Source: Planctomycetota bacterium (GTDB lineage: Bacteria > Planctomycetota > PLA2 > JAEUHO01). Taken from it: DNA of 22,705 nucleotides. Shown here one piece after another: positions 13,316 through 21,292 of the stretch. The stretch covers positions 1-22,705 of the forward strand of contig JAPKHB010000020.1 in the NCBI GenBank assembly GCA_026647295.1, read 5' to 3'. Within the stretch, counting starts at the first letter, position 1. Each line of letters starts with the position of its first letter. Below the pieces are notes generated by a model. That model ran no database searches. It saw only the letters and a program-made list of their open reading frames with translations, and had not been told where the DNA came from. Made by a program: the position numbers and the translations under genes.

Positions 13316-15781
13316 GTGGATCCGAGCCCCGCCCCCTCCGGCGCCGAGCGCATCCAGGACCTGGACATCGCCACGGAGTTGCGCCAGTCGTACCTCAAGT
13401 ACGCGATGAGCGTCATCGTGGACCGGGCGCTGCCGGACGTGCGCGACGGGCTCAAGCCGAGCCAGCGCCGCATCCTCGTCGCGATGAACGACCTGAACCT
13501 CTCGCCGCGGCACAAGACGCTCAAGTGCGCCAAGGTCGTGGGCGAGACGATGGGCAACTACCACCCGCACGGCGACCAGGCCATCTACCCCACCCTGGTC
13601 CGGCTGGCCCAGCCCTTCAACATGAGCGTCCCGCTCATCCAGGGGCAGGGGAACTTCGGCAGCATCGACGGGGACCCCCCGGCGTCGATGCGGTACACGG
13701 AGTGCCGCATGACGACGGCGGCGGTGGAACTGCTGGACGACCTGGACAAGGAGACCGTCGACTTCCGCCCCAACTACGACGAGAGCCGCCAGGAGCCCAC
13801 GGTGCTCCCCGGGCGCTTCCCCAACCTGCTGGTCAACGGCGGGGCGGGGATCGCCGTGGCCATGGCCTCGTCGATCCCGCCGCACAACCCGGGCGAGGTG
13901 GCGCGCGCGATCCTCAAGGTGCTGGACGACCCGGAGGTCACCACGGCGGGGCTGATGGAGGTGCTGCCGGGGCCGGACCTGCCCGGCGGCGCGCGCATCT
14001 GCGGCCGCCAGGCGATCTACGAGGCCTACCACACGGGCCGCGGCGTGCTGGAGATGCGCGCCCAATGCGAGATCCAGGAGGGCGAACGGGGCGCCTCGAT
14101 CATCGTCACGCAGCTCCCGTACCAGGTGAACAAGAGCCTCCTCCTCAAGAAGATCGCCGACGCCGCCAAGAGCGACCGCATCGCGGGCATCGCGGACCTG
14201 CGCGACGAGTCCAGCAAGGACGTGCGCATCGTCATCCGGCTGAAGAAGGGCGAGGACCCCGACATCGTCCTCAACCAGCTCTACAAGTTCTCCCAGCTCC
14301 GCGACTCGTTGAGCGTGATCATGATCGCGCTGGTGGACGGCCGGCCCGTCCTGTGCGGCCTCAAGCGGTTGATCGAGGAGTACATCGCGCACCGCAAGGT
14401 GGTCATCGTCCGCCGGACGCAGTTCCTGCTGCGCCGCGCCGAGGAACGCAACCACATCGTGACCGGCCTGCTGCGGGCGCTCGACCTGATCGACGCGATC
14501 GTCGCGCTGATCCGGGGCTCGGCCGACCCGGCCGTGGCCAAGGCCGGGCTGATGGAGCGCTTCACCTTCTCCGCCCCCCAGGCCGACGCGATCCTCCAGA
14601 TGCGGCTGCAGCGGCTCACGGGCCTCCAGCGCCAGGAGCTCGAGCAGGAGCACGCCCAACTCAACGAGCACATCGCCGACTGCAAGGACATCCTCGCGCG
14701 CGAGGCGCGGGTGCTCGCCATCATCCGCGCCGACATGGCCCTGATCCAGGAGCGTTACCCCGTCCCGCGCCGGACCCGCATCGAGGACGCCCAGGAGGAC
14801 TTCAGCTCGCTCGACCTGGTCACCCCCGAGAACGTGGTGGTGACCTTGAGCGCCCAGGGCTACATCAAGCGCACGGAGCTCGGGGCCTACCGCACCCAGC
14901 AGCGGGGCGGCAAGGGCATCATCGGCGCCGAGTCCAAGGAGGGCGACTTCGTCGAGCACCTCCTCGTGGCCAACACCCACGACCTCCTGCTGTGCTTCAC
15001 CGACGCGGGCAAGGTCTACAAGGAGTACGCCTTCAACCTGCCCGACCTGGGCCGCTACGCCCAGGGCCGCGCGCTGGTGAACTTCCTGGACGTGGGCGCG
15101 GGCGAGCGCGTCAACGCGTTGCTGCCGGTCCGCAGCCTGGACGACCCGCGCACCATCCTCTTCGTCACCCGCGCGGGGACGGTCAAGCGCACGCGGCTGG
15201 CCGACTTCCGCAACATCCACCGCGGCGGGATCATCGCGGTGGACCTGGCCGAGGGCGACCGGCTGATCCGCACGGCGCTGGTGGGCGAGGACGACGAGGT
15301 GGTCCTGGTCACGGCCCTGGGCATGGCGATCCGCTTCCCGGTCGGCCAGGTGCGCGCGATGGGCCGCCAGGCCCACGGCGTGAAGGGCATCAGCCTGCGC
15401 GAGGGCGATCGGGTCGTGGGCATGGCCGTCGTCGACGAGCGCGCGACGCTGCTCACCGTGTGCGAGGGCGGCTACGCCAAGCGTTCGTCCTTCGCCGACT
15501 ACCGCCCCCAGGCCCGCGGCGGGCTCGGGCTGCGCAACCTCTCGCCCGAGGGCCTCAAGCGCAACGGCCCCGTGGCCGCGGCCCGCTCCGTGCAGGACGG
15601 CGACGAGATCATCCTCGTGACCGACGGCGGCAAGGCGATCCGCATGGAGGTCAACGAGGCGCAGTTCCGCGTCCTGGGGCGCGCGACGGCCGGCGTGAAG
15701 GCCATCGACCTGCCCGAGGGCGACCGGCTGGTGTCCATGGCGTGGATCCGGCCGGACCCGGCGGCTGCGCCCGCGCCGTAA
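13316..15781 (+). CDS. gyrA: DNA gyrase subunit A
   Basis: The protein is 821 aa from the GTG at 13316, which has AGGAG 11 bases upstream; starts at 13304 or 13217 are possible. It is the breakage-reunion subunit of gyrase, which works with GyrB to introduce negative supercoils. The N-terminal winged helix and tower domains are complete and the catalytic tyrosine is Y127 (SMRYTE). The C-terminal beta-pinwheel repeats run from about 500 to 810. The GyrA box reads QQRGGKG (528-534) rather than QRRGGKG. At the quinolone-contact positions equivalent to E. coli Ser83 and Asp87 it has Q88 and P92. The retained box and full pinwheel favour GyrA over ParC, but a ParC-like function cannot be excluded without seeing its partner. 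No gyrB is adjacent. Confidence 0.92.
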   Translation: MDPSPAPSGAERIQDLDIATELRQSYLKYAMSVIVDRALPDVRDGLKPSQRRILVAMNDLNLSPRHKTLKCAKVVGETMGNYHPHGDQAIYPTLVRLAQPFNMSVPLIQGQGNFGSIDGDPPASMRYTECRMTTAAVELLDDLDKETVDFRPNYDESRQEPTVLPGRFPNLLVNGGAGIAVAMASSIPPHNPGEVARAILKVLDDPEVTTAGLMEVLPGPDLPGGARICGRQAIYEAYHTGRGVLEMRAQCEIQEGERGASIIVTQLPYQVNKSLLLKKIADAAKSDRIAGIADLRDESSKDVRIVIRLKKGEDPDIVLNQLYKFSQLRDSLSVIMIALVDGRPVLCGLKRLIEEYIAHRKVVIVRRTQFLLRRAEERNHIVTGLLRALDLIDAIVALIRGSADPAVAKAGLMERFTFSAPQADAILQMRLQRLTGLQRQELEQEHAQLNEHIADCKDILAREARVLAIIRADMALIQERYPVPRRTRIEDAQEDFSSLDLVTPENVVVTLSAQGYIKRTELGAYRTQQRGGKGIIGAESKEGDFVEHLLVANTHDLLLCFTDAGKVYKEYAFNLPDLGRYAQGRALVNFLDVGAGERVNALLPVRSLDDPRTILFVTRAGTVKRTRLADFRNIHRGGIIAVDLAEGDRLIRTALVGEDDEVVLVTALGMAIRFPVGQVRAMGRQAHGVKGISLREGDRVVGMAVVDERATLLTVCEGGYAKRSSFADYRPQARGGLGLRNLSPEGLKRNGPVAAARSVQDGDEIILVTDGGKAIRMEVNEAQFRVLGRATAGVKAIDLPEGDRLVSMAWIRPDPAAAPAP

Positions 15782-15820
15782 CACCCACCGGGGGCCTTGG
15801 GCCCGGACCGCGCGCCGCGG

Positions 15821-15849
15821 GCCGCCCAGCGGGGTCCCCGGCGGGCGGC
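15821..15849. terminator. Large near-perfect palindrome between gyrA and the next gene
   Basis: Arms of 14 bases (starting gccgccc, ending gggcggc) pair around one central base with two internal mismatches. It lies 40 bases after the gyrA stop and 8 bases before a TACAAT -10-like element. It has no T-run, so it could be a GC-rich terminator for gyrA or an operator over the -35 region of the next gene. Confidence 0.4.
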
Positions 15850-15857
15850 GCCGGCGT

Positions 15858-15863
15858 TACAAT
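15858..15863 (+). promoter_or_regulatory. -10-like TACAAT upstream of the secreted three-module protein
   Basis: TACAAT is the closest match to the sigma-70 -10 consensus seen in the window. It lies 30 bases before the ATG at 15894, leaving a leader of about 23 bases that includes a GAGGTG ribosome site. No -35 box is obvious. Confidence 0.5.
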
Positions 15864-15882
15864 CGTCCGGACCCAGGCCGAC

Positions 15883-15888
15883 GAGGTG
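15883..15888 (+). promoter_or_regulatory. Shine-Dalgarno of the three-module secreted protein
   Basis: GAGGTG is spaced five bases from the ATG at 15894 and supports that start. Confidence 0.6.
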
Positions 15889-15893
15889 CGCCC

Positions 15894-17702
15894 ATGCCCC
15901 TGCTCCCCGCCCCCCAGCCCCTGCTCCCCGCCGCCCCGCGCCCCGTTCCGGCCCGCCGGGCCGCGGCCGCGCTGGCGGCCCTCCTCCTCGCCCTGCCGCT
16001 CGCCGCCGGCGCGGAGGCGCCGAGCGAGGAGTTCGCGAGCCACGGCTTCCGGTGGACCCTGCCCTCGGAGGACTGGGAGTTCCTGCCCGTCTCCCAGGAC
16101 GACGTGCGCTACGGCTGGATCGCCCGCGTGCGCTGCAAGGGGGCCCCCATCGAGGCCTTCGCCTACGTGGCCCCCCACAACGGCCTGGGTCTGGATGAGC
16201 GCATGGAGGAGGTCCGCCAGCAGGGGGCCGACGGCCTCGGGGACGTGGTGGCGAGCACGGTCAAGGCCAGCACCCTCTCGGGCGTCAAGGGGGCGGTGTT
16301 CGTGGCCCGGGTGAAGCGCGAGCAGACCCTCGGCCACTTCCGCACCTACGCGATCGCGAGCGGGGCGAACTTCTACCAGTTGATGATCCGGGCCTGGGAC
16401 GGCGCGCACGAGACGCACCGCGACGAACTCAACGCCCTGCGCCGCGGCTACCGGCTGGCCAAGGGCGGCGGCGCCGAGGACGCCGACGAGGCCTTCGACG
16501 AGTTGCCGGCCTCGGCCGGCGCCGACGGCGAGGACGGCTCGGCCGACGCGGGCGCCTCGCGCGCCGCCGAGGGCGACACCTGGGGCCCCAACGGCCCCAA
16601 GCGCGAGGGCAACACGGTCATCCTGCCCAGCCACAACTTCGAGTGGACGCTGCCGGAGGGGAGCCCCTTCCGGTGGATCGGCGCCACGCCCGACGAGAAG
16701 TCCGAATCCGGCGAGTTCCTGATCGCCGCCGCCCAGGTGCCGCGCGAGAAGCAGGAGTTCGAGAAGGACACGCCGGACCACAACTTCTGTCGGATGATGC
16801 TCATCATCCCGTCGACGAACCCCGGCTTCCGCGTCGAGCAGTTCATCAAGCAGGGCGGGGCGCAGGACTTCCTCGAGCGCAACCGCTTCGTGACGAACGT
16901 CCGGGCCGCCGAGACCCGCACCAAGGACGACGTGAACTTCGGCAACTGGAAGGCCGGGTTCATCAAACTCGAAGGGCAGCATGCGCAGGGCGGCGCCATC
17001 ACGGTGCTCATGTTCGTGGCGCAGCTGCGCGGCAAGGTCTACCTGGTCACCTGCCAGCTCGTCGGCCACACCGACGCCTACAAGCAGTTCGGCCCCATCA
17101 TCGGCGAGGCCCTCGGCGGCATCCGCTTCCCCAACACGAAGGAGCCCATCCTTGGCCCCCTGATCGGCGCGATCCCCGAGTACTCGGCCCCGCGCGGCGA
17201 GGCCCTCGGCGAGGAACGCGAGTACGTCGGCCCCGGGTTCGTCTTTCACAAGCCCAAGGGGCTCGCGCGGGTCACCGTCCGGGACAGCATGAACCAGGAG
17301 GTGCGCCACGTGTGCGAGGGGCGCTCCGCCAACGAGGAGTCCTACGTCTACTTCGAGATCCGCAGCTTCAAGCTGAACATCCCCAACCGGCCGAACATCG
17401 ATCCCGAGGAGGTCGTGAAGAAGCGCATCCAGGACTGGGAGGCGAACGCCGGCCCGGACGCCGCAACCGGGAAGAACGCCCGCGGCATCGCCTGGAAGAA
17501 CGGCTCCTTCAACTCCGCCAAGGGCCTCACCTACGAGTTCACCGGGAGCCTGAACGGCCAGCCCTTCGTGGAGGAGGGTTGGGTCGTCCGCCACAAGAGC
17601 AACCTCTACTCCCTGCGGCTGCAGCTCGGCGGCCCCGAGGCGGCCAAGGACCTCAAGGACCAGGTGCGGGCCATCAAGAAGGGCCTGAAGTGGGTCAAGT
17701 GA
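15894..17702 (+). CDS. Secreted protein of unknown function with three repeated modules
   Basis: This 602-aa protein starts with a proline-rich n-region and an Ala/Leu signal core, with cleavage near residue 40 (AGA). Three modules of about 150-175 residues follow: about 45-190, 247-420 and 446-602. Modules 1 and 2 open almost identically (HGFRWTLP and HNFEWTLP). Each module ends with a strand-helix pattern: NFYQLMIRAWDG, KVYLVTCQLVGH and NLYSLRLQLGG. An Ala/Asp/Glu linker separates modules 1 and 2. I do not recognise a named family; the pattern suggests a small periplasmic alpha/beta fold repeated by internal duplication, in the manner of PsbP/Mog1-like proteins. The next gene encodes a related protein and starts three bases after this stop, so they form an operon. 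No catalytic motif is evident. Confidence 0.75.
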   Translation: MPLLPAPQPLLPAAPRPVPARRAAAALAALLLALPLAAGAEAPSEEFASHGFRWTLPSEDWEFLPVSQDDVRYGWIARVRCKGAPIEAFAYVAPHNGLGLDERMEEVRQQGADGLGDVVASTVKASTLSGVKGAVFVARVKREQTLGHFRTYAIASGANFYQLMIRAWDGAHETHRDELNALRRGYRLAKGGGAEDADEAFDELPASAGADGEDGSADAGASRAAEGDTWGPNGPKREGNTVILPSHNFEWTLPEGSPFRWIGATPDEKSESGEFLIAAAQVPREKQEFEKDTPDHNFCRMMLIIPSTNPGFRVEQFIKQGGAQDFLERNRFVTNVRAAETRTKDDVNFGNWKAGFIKLEGQHAQGGAITVLMFVAQLRGKVYLVTCQLVGHTDAYKQFGPIIGEALGGIRFPNTKEPILGPLIGAIPEYSAPRGEALGEEREYVGPGFVFHKPKGLARVTVRDSMNQEVRHVCEGRSANEESYVYFEIRSFKLNIPNRPNIDPEEVVKKRIQDWEANAGPDAATGKNARGIAWKNGSFNSAKGLTYEFTGSLNGQPFVEEGWVVRHKSNLYSLRLQLGGPEAAKDLKDQVRAIKKGLKWVK

Positions 17703-17705
17703 GCC

Positions 17706-19058
17706 ATGGGTGACCGTCGCCTCCTCGCCGCCGGCGTCCTCGCGCTGGCCCTGGTCCCGCTGGCGCCGCGCGCGGCGCGGGCCGACAAGACCTGGGACAG
17801 CCCCGCGCACAACGTCCAGCTCGACCTGCCCGACCGCTGGGAGTGGGATGCGGACGACCCGGCCTTCCGCAAGTACCACATCGTCCGCTCGGCGCGCTGG
17901 ACCCTCGAGCGCCTGCGCGGGGGCAAGCCGGCCCAGGGCGAGGGGGCGCTCCTGCAACTCGCCGTGCGCGACCTGGCCGAGGCGCAGGAACCGTCCGCCC
18001 TCGCCGCCGACCCCAAGGTGCGGGAGTTCCTGACCCAGCGGATGACCTCCCACGGCGAGATCGAGGGCGAGGAGACGGCCATCGGGGTCCTCAACGACGA
18101 GGAGGCCCGCCACCCGGGCTGGGTGCTGCGCACCCAGGGCGAGGCGAGCAACCTCAAGGGCACCAAGGCCGCGTGCACGGGCGTGCTGGTCGTGACCCGG
18201 GCCAAGGGCAAGCTCTACCTCCTGCGCATGTACGCCTGGCCAGCCAGCGAATACGACGACGAGGGCGTGAAGGTGGAACTGGACTTCCTGGAGGGCCGCG
18301 CGCTGACCCTCCTGGACGTGAAGGAGGAGGGCGCCGCGGCCCCCAAGCCCCCCGACGGGGGCGAAAACGAGGGCGCGGAGGAACGGCCGGAAGAGGACCT
18401 CAAGGAGGAGGTGTTCGACAACCTGGCCCAGGGCTGGCGCCTCGTGAAGCACAAGAAGCTGCGCAGCGTCCCGGTGGAAGACGGCGAAGAGGACCTCGTG
18501 CTCAAGTTCGAGGACGCGGACTCGCACGGGGGCTACCAGGTCCTGTTCTACGCGATCCTCAACGGCAAGATCGTGGACGGCGTGCAACAGGCCCCTCCGG
18601 ACCTGCGCAAGTGGATGACCACCGACTGGTGGAAGTACTTCCACATCCAGCACGAGAAGGGCGAGATCGCGACCTGGAAGTGGCCGCGACGCACGGCGCG
18701 CAAGACCTTCGTGACGTTCCCGGACTTCGCCGACGAGGACGGGAAGGTCGTGATCTTCGAGGCCGACGAGAAGCGCGAGATCGACCCCAAGCCCAGCGAC
18801 ATGGAGAAGTGGAAGGCCGTCGAGAAGCCCCGCGTGGACAACATCGGCCCGCGCGGGAAGGCCTCGGAGGCGATGCGCGGGATCCTGATCGGCAACCGCG
18901 GCGGCCCGATCGGCGTGGAGACCGTGCTGCGCTACGCCTGGCGCTACCGCATGCACTCCTACCGCCTGCTGGTGAGCGTGTACGGCAAGGCGCCCCTGCG
19001 CTGGGGCGACGCCCTGCGGGAGACCCTCGAGTCGCTCGAGTTCGGGATCAAGGACTGA
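17706..19058 (+). CDS. Secreted protein of unknown function, relative of the preceding three-module protein
   Basis: This 450-aa protein has a short signal peptide ending at an ARA site near residue 26. A first module (about 33-200) opens with HNVQLDLPDRWEW and contains GKLYLLRMYAWP, matching the preceding protein's pattern (HNFEWTLP; KVYLVTCQLV). A highly acidic Pro/Glu linker (about 208-235) leads to a second region (about 236-450) rich in Lys, Asp and Trp. That region ends SYRLLVSVYG and then LESLEFG, which resembles the end of a module. No enzyme motif is seen. The ATG lies three bases after the preceding stop and has only a weak ribosome site, so coupled translation is likely. Both products probably work in the same envelope compartment. 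Confidence 0.75.
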   Translation: MGDRRLLAAGVLALALVPLAPRAARADKTWDSPAHNVQLDLPDRWEWDADDPAFRKYHIVRSARWTLERLRGGKPAQGEGALLQLAVRDLAEAQEPSALAADPKVREFLTQRMTSHGEIEGEETAIGVLNDEEARHPGWVLRTQGEASNLKGTKAACTGVLVVTRAKGKLYLLRMYAWPASEYDDEGVKVELDFLEGRALTLLDVKEEGAAAPKPPDGGENEGAEERPEEDLKEEVFDNLAQGWRLVKHKKLRSVPVEDGEEDLVLKFEDADSHGGYQVLFYAILNGKIVDGVQQAPPDLRKWMTTDWWKYFHIQHEKGEIATWKWPRRTARKTFVTFPDFADEDGKVVIFEADEKREIDPKPSDMEKWKAVEKPRVDNIGPRGKASEAMRGILIGNRGGPIGVETVLRYAWRYRMHSYRLLVSVYGKAPLRWGDALRETLESLEFGIKD

Positions 19059-19132
19059 ACGCCGCCGCGGACCCGGGGCGCGCGGACCGCGCCGACGCCG
19101 AGGCCGACGCCGACGCCCGCGGGCCGAGCGCC

Positions 19133-20359
19133 GTGCGGCTGCTCGGCGGGCAGGGCGGCGCGGGCCTGGGAGGCCGGCTGCGCACGGTCCCCGAGGACTT
19201 CCTCGTCGAGGAGATCCCCCTGCGTCCGCCGAGCGGGCGGGGCGAGTTCCTGCGCGTCCAGGTCGAAAAGCGCGCCATCTCCACCTTCGAGGTGCTGCTC
19301 TTCGTGAGCAAGGCGGCCAAGGTGAGCGAGCAACGCATCGGCTACGCGGGGCTCAAGGACTCGCAGGCCGTGGCGCGCCAGTACCTCACGCTGCCCAAGG
19401 TGCCCCCGGAGCGGATGCGCGGCCTCGGGCGCGACCGCTTCAAGGTGCTGGAGGTGGCGCGCACGGACCAGCCGCTGCGCATCGGTCACCTCAAGGGCAA
19501 TCGCTTCACCATCCGCCTGCGGGGCGTACGCACCGACCGCGTCTTGGCGGCGCGCCGGATGCTCGAACGGCTGGTGCGGGACGGCCTGCCCAACGCCTAC
19601 GGGGCCCAGCGCTTTGGCACGCGCGGCGACGGCCACGCGCTGGGCCGCGCGATCGTCCTGGAGGACTGGCGCGGCTTCGTGGACCAGTTGCTCGGCCGCC
19701 CCCACCCCGCCGAGCACAACCCCGAGGTCCGGGCCGCCCGCGCGGCCTACGACCGGGGCGACCTGGACGAGGCCTTCCAGCGCTTCCCGGTGCGCCACCG
19801 CCCCGAGAAGAAGGCCCTGGCGGGGCTGCGCCGGGGGCTGCCCCCCCGCGCCGTGTACGCCTCCCTCGGCGAGGGGCCGCGGCGCATCTGGGTCTCGGCC
19901 TGGCAGAGCTACCTCTTCAACCGGGTGCTGGACGCCCGGATCGCCGCCGGGACGCAGGGCCGGCTGCTCACGGGCGACGTGGCCTGGCTCACCCAAAGCG
20001 GCGCCTGCTACCCCGTGCGCGACGCCGCGGCGGAGGCCGCCCGGGCCGCCCGCTTCGAGGCCTCCCCCACCGGCCCGCTGGTCGGCCACGACCTCGTGCT
20101 GGCCACGGGCGAGCCCGGCGCGGTCGAACGCGCCGTGTTGGCGGCCGAGGGCGTGGACCCCGAGTCCTTCCGGGTGACGCACGTAAAGGCCCGGGGGCTG
20201 CGCCGCCCGCTGCGCGTCCCGGTGGAGGAGGCCTCGCTGGAGGAGGAACCCGGCGGGGCGGTGGTCGTGCGCTGCCTCCTGCCCTCGGGCTCCTTCGCCA
20301 CGGTCCTCCTCGAACACCTGATGGCCCCCCCGGCGGGCAGCGTCTGCCGGGACGGGTAG
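19133..20359 (+). CDS. truD: tRNA pseudouridine(13) synthase TruD
   Basis: This is a 408-aa TruD-family enzyme, which isomerises U13 of certain tRNAs to pseudouridine in the cytoplasm. Family motifs occur in order: PEDFLVEE near the N-terminus; YAGLKDSQAVARQ with the catalytic aspartate at D76 (D80 in E. coli TruD, as I recall); LRIGHLKGNRFTI; and GLPNAYGAQRFG. The TRUD insertion domain follows and then an SFRVTHVKARGLRRPL segment. I chose the GTG at 19133 because it gives normal spacing to D76. The in-frame CTG at 19055, overlapping the preceding stop as CTGA, would add 26 Ala/Asp-rich residues. It is probably co-transcribed with the upstream secreted-protein genes. Its TAG stop is embedded in a TAGGCT -10-like element of the next gene. 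Confidence 0.88.
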   Translation: MRLLGGQGGAGLGGRLRTVPEDFLVEEIPLRPPSGRGEFLRVQVEKRAISTFEVLLFVSKAAKVSEQRIGYAGLKDSQAVARQYLTLPKVPPERMRGLGRDRFKVLEVARTDQPLRIGHLKGNRFTIRLRGVRTDRVLAARRMLERLVRDGLPNAYGAQRFGTRGDGHALGRAIVLEDWRGFVDQLLGRPHPAEHNPEVRAARAAYDRGDLDEAFQRFPVRHRPEKKALAGLRRGLPPRAVYASLGEGPRRIWVSAWQSYLFNRVLDARIAAGTQGRLLTGDVAWLTQSGACYPVRDAAAEAARAARFEASPTGPLVGHDLVLATGEPGAVERAVLAAEGVDPESFRVTHVKARGLRRPLRVPVEEASLEEEPGGAVVVRCLLPSGSFATVLLEHLMAPPAGSVCRDG

Positions 20360-20362
20360 GCT
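20357..20362 (+). promoter_or_regulatory. -10-like TAGGCT upstream of parA, overlapping the truD stop
   Basis: TAGGCT ends 9 bases before the parA ATG at 20372, and no Shine-Dalgarno lies between. The spacing fits a leaderless transcript beginning at or next to the ATG. The first three bases are also the truD TAG stop. Confidence 0.4.
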
Positions 20363-20371
20363 GGGCGGCGC

Positions 20372-21292
20372 ATGCGCGTCCTGGCCATCCTCAACCAGAA
20401 GGGCGGCGTGGGGAAGACCACCACCGCCGTCAACCTCGGGGCCGCCCTGGTGGCGCGGGGCCGGCGGGTGCTGCTGGTCGACGCCGACCCGCAGGGCAAC
20501 CTGACCGACCACCTGGGCGTCGACCCGGCGCGCATCGAGGAGAGCCTGTACGACGTGCTGCTGGAGGGCGTGCCGGCCCGGCAGGCGGTCGTTTCGACCG
20601 CCACGGCGGGGCTGGACGTGCTCCCCTCCCACGCCGACCTGGCCGCCGCCGAGCAGGAACTCGCCCCGGAACTCGGCCGCGAACTGCGGCTGCGCCGCGC
20701 GCTGCTCGGGCTCGGCCCCGACGCCTACGACTGGGTGCTCCTGGACTGCCCGCCCAGCCTGGGCCTGCTCTCGCTCAACGCCATGGCCGCCGCCGGGGCG
20801 GTCCTGATCACGCTCCAGACCGAGTACTTCGCGCTGCGGGGCCTCGGCCAGCTCGACCAGATCGTGCGCATGGTGCGGGAGCACGTGAACCCCGCGCTGG
20901 GCCTGCTGGGCATCCTGCCCACCCTGGTGAACCCGGTCACCAACCTCGCCCGCGAGGTGATCGACGAGGTCCGGACCCACTACGGGGAGGTGGTGTTCGC
21001 CACCCGCATCCGGCAGAACGTGCGCCTCGCCGAGGCGCCCGGCCACCAGACCCACATCTTCGCCTACGACCCCGCCTGCCCGGGCGCCGCCGACTACCGG
21101 GCGCTCGCCGAGGAGGTGCTCGCCCGCGCCGCGCAGGTGCCCGACCTCGTCCCCGAGGCGCCCCCCGCGCCCCCGCCCGCCGCACGCCTGCGCTTCGAAC
21201 GCGTCCCGCGCACCCCACTGCCCGACCTGGTCGCCGAGGCGGTGCCCGAGGGCCCGCCCGGGACCCTGCCGGGCGCGCCGCCGGCCCGGTGA
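20372..21292 (+). CDS. parA: ParA/Soj-family partition ATPase
   Basis: This 306-aa protein is a deviant-Walker P-loop ATPase. It has KGGVGKTTT at 10-18 with the signature lysine K10, Walker A' LLVDADPQGN at 34-43, and Walker B LLDCPPS around D125. The TEYFALRGLGQL and VNPVTNLAREV segments are typical of chromosomal ParA. ParA binds DNA non-specifically when ATP-bound and, with ParB, segregates replication origins or other cargo. No parB follows here; the next gene is an alpha/beta hydrolase overlapping the stop by four bases. The C-terminus carries a Pro/Ala-rich tail of about 50 residues beyond the usual ParA end. It may therefore be an orphan ParA that positions another cargo. Confidence in the family is high, in the cargo low. 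Confidence 0.88.
   Translation: MRVLAILNQKGGVGKTTTAVNLGAALVARGRRVLLVDADPQGNLTDHLGVDPARIEESLYDVLLEGVPARQAVVSTATAGLDVLPSHADLAAAEQELAPELGRELRLRRALLGLGPDAYDWVLLDCPPSLGLLSLNAMAAAGAVLITLQTEYFALRGLGQLDQIVRMVREHVNPALGLLGILPTLVNPVTNLAREVIDEVRTHYGEVVFATRIRQNVRLAEAPGHQTHIFAYDPACPGAADYRALAEEVLARAAQVPDLVPEAPPAPPPAARLRFERVPRTPLPDLVAEAVPEGPPGTLPGAPPAR

Noticed and set aside
12355..16314. A 1319-codon plus-strand frame overlapping the lipoprotein and gyrA
   Set aside because: It is out of frame with gyrA, with Arg/Pro/Gly-rich low-complexity translation typical of GC-rich shadow frames.
15651..18956. A 1101-codon minus-strand frame antisense to the secreted-protein genes
   Set aside because: The composition is Leu/Val/His/Arg-skewed and mirrors plus-strand codon use. 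It shows no family motif and conflicts with well-supported genes.
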